Both the position numbers and the translations under genes were made by a program. From positions 1,154,400 through 1,218,399 of the forward strand of contig CP011806.1 of NCBI GenBank assembly GCA_001664505.1: a DNA stretch of 64,000 nt, read 5' to 3'. The notes beneath the pieces were generated by a model. The model ran no database searches. It saw nothing but the letters and a program-made list of their open reading frames with translations, and was not told the origin of the DNA. This stretch comes from Acidobacteria bacterium Mor1 (GTDB taxonomy: Bacteria; Acidobacteriota; Polarisedimenticolia; Polarisedimenticolales; Polarisedimenticolaceae). Numbering within the stretch: position 1 is the first letter of the stretch; every line of letters begins with the position of its first letter. Positions 63,165 through 64,000 of the stretch are shown here, piece by piece.

Positions 63165-63911
63165 ATGGCGAGTCGGCAGGAACAGGCGGAAAGCACCACC
63201 CGGCGGGCCCTCGAGGTCTGCGAAGAGGGTGCGTCGCATATCCGCGGTGCCCTGGCCTACGTGCCCCACGTCGCCCGGCGCTACATGAGCTGCGGCCTCC
63301 CCTTCGACGAGCTGCTTGCCGCCGGCAACCTCGGCCTGGTCGAAGCGGCACTCCGCTTCAACCCCGACAAGCAGGTCAAGTTCGTCACCTACGCCGACTG
63401 GTGGATCCGCAAGTCGATCCTCAAGGCGGTCGAGGAGCAGACCGGCGCCGTCCGGCTCCCCCGCTACCGCCAGGAACAGCTGCGGGTACTGACCGAGGGC
63501 CGGCGCAGTTGGAGACGGCACCACGGAAGCGAGCCGGATCGAGACCAGCTATCCGAGGCCACCGGTTTCACCCCCGACGAGATCGACCGCTTGAGCCGCA
63601 TCGGCAACGGGTCGCTATCCCTCGAGGAACCGGTCGCACCCGGCGCCGAACGAGGGGTCGGTGACCTGCTCGCCGTCGAGCCCTCCGAGGGCCCCCACGA
63701 CCTGCTGTTGCGCGGCGACCTGCTGCGATTCCTGCGCAAGCAGCTGTTCCGCCTGGAGCAGAAGCAACGCACGGTGATCCTGCTGCGCTACGGCTTCGGC
63801 GACGAGGGCCCGATGACCCTGCGCCAGATCGGCCGCCGGATGGGCATCAGCCGCGAGCGGGTCCGTCAGCTCGAACGCCGGGCCCTGATCGAGCTGCGCA
63901 ACTTCCTCTAG
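63165..63911 (+). CDS. Sigma-70-family RNA polymerase sigma factor
   Basis: This 248-residue sigma factor has region 2 (GNLGLVEAALRFNPDKQVKF and TYADWWIRKSILKAVEEQ), region 3 (LSEATGFTPDEI) and region 4 with the helix-turn-helix TLRQIGRRMGISRERVRQLERRAL. It lacks region 1.1, so it is an RpoH/RpoS/SigB-sized alternative factor rather than the housekeeping one. ATG 63165 has GAGGGG at a good distance; the upstream ATG 63081 has no ribosome site. The 245-base gap before it shows a small ACCTG/CAGGT hairpin (62974-62987) and nothing else recognisable. Confidence 0.9.
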   Translation: MASRQEQAESTTRRALEVCEEGASHIRGALAYVPHVARRYMSCGLPFDELLAAGNLGLVEAALRFNPDKQVKFVTYADWWIRKSILKAVEEQTGAVRLPRYRQEQLRVLTEGRRSWRRHHGSEPDRDQLSEATGFTPDEIDRLSRIGNGSLSLEEPVAPGAERGVGDLLAVEPSEGPHDLLLRGDLLRFLRKQLFRLEQKQRTVILLRYGFGDEGPMTLRQIGRRMGISRERVRQLERRALIELRNFL

Positions 63912-63965
63912 CCCGCCTTCCCCGCGACCTTGTGAGCCGCCCCCAGGGGTGCCACAATCTCGCCC

Positions 63966-64000
63966 GTGATCGACCAGGAACAACTCGACCGGGAACTCGA
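63966..64000 (+). CDS. Possible gene start, cut by the window end
   Basis: GTG 63966 opens a frame (MIDQEQLDREL) that runs to the end of the window 54 bases after the sigma-factor stop. It has only a weak ribosome site and 11 codons are visible, so this could be a real gene continuing to the right or chance. Confidence 0.3.
   Translation, partial: MIDQEQLDREL

Overview
The window is high-GC, densely coded DNA from a Gram-negative bacterium, with an LpxH-like lipid A phosphatase, an outer-membrane beta-barrel protein and capsule or exopolysaccharide genes. The very large secreted MopE/thrombospondin-type-3 repeat protein ends in a [11 protein letters not shown]-type tail that I associate with Acidobacteriota (Thermoanaerobaculia-like lineages). 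That placement is an inference; Myxococcota or another deep lineage is not excluded. I saw no tRNA, rRNA, insertion sequence, prophage or CRISPR array.

Positions 1-24467 form a surface-glycan locus. A plus-strand run makes and modifies nucleotide sugars: GDP-fucose-synthase-like, nucleotide-sugar dehydrogenase, epimerase, then a membrane SGNH protein. A long minus-strand run follows. Read in its own direction it starts with a PAPS synthase and CysQ, then a NodU-type carbamoyltransferase, an SxtJ-like membrane protein, a 52-residue DUF5989 protein, a second carbamoyltransferase, a WbuB-like glycosyltransferase, the giant MopE protein, a GT4 glycosyltransferase, two DUF362 proteins, a CapK-like adenylating enzyme and another GT4. 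Together they suggest a fucose- or uronate-like sugar polymer that is carbamoylated and perhaps sulfated.

Positions 24468-39621 hold housekeeping and family-level genes: purine nucleoside phosphorylase, a 1051-residue three-part outer-membrane protein, thiolase, a protein with an internal duplication, a DUF4388 protein, AcpS, a coiled-coil NYN protein, LpxH-like, the tgt-queA queuosine pair with nfo, and a zinc-ribbon M48 peptidase beside a zinc-ribbon membrane protein.

Positions 39825-48547 are a plus-strand informational and metabolic run: EF-G-2-like GTPase, asnS, rimO, pgpA, ribF, tmk and holB (several overlap by four bases), ending with an unrecognised membrane-anchored protein of lower GC. 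Positions 49910-50768 carry no convincing protein. They hold what look like two structured RNAs with promoters and one very strong intrinsic terminator. Positions 50769-64000 carry nnr, tsaE, guaB, secA, an S26-like peptidase with a hairpin-rich leader, acyl-CoA dehydrogenase, rny, a divergent typA, a compact sigma factor and the possible start of one more gene.

The points most worth following are the plus-strand RNA locus at 49924-50575, the double-carbamoyltransferase/SxtJ/DUF5989 cassette, the protein with three apparent seven-bladed propellers, and the GTPases with altered nucleotide-binding motifs.
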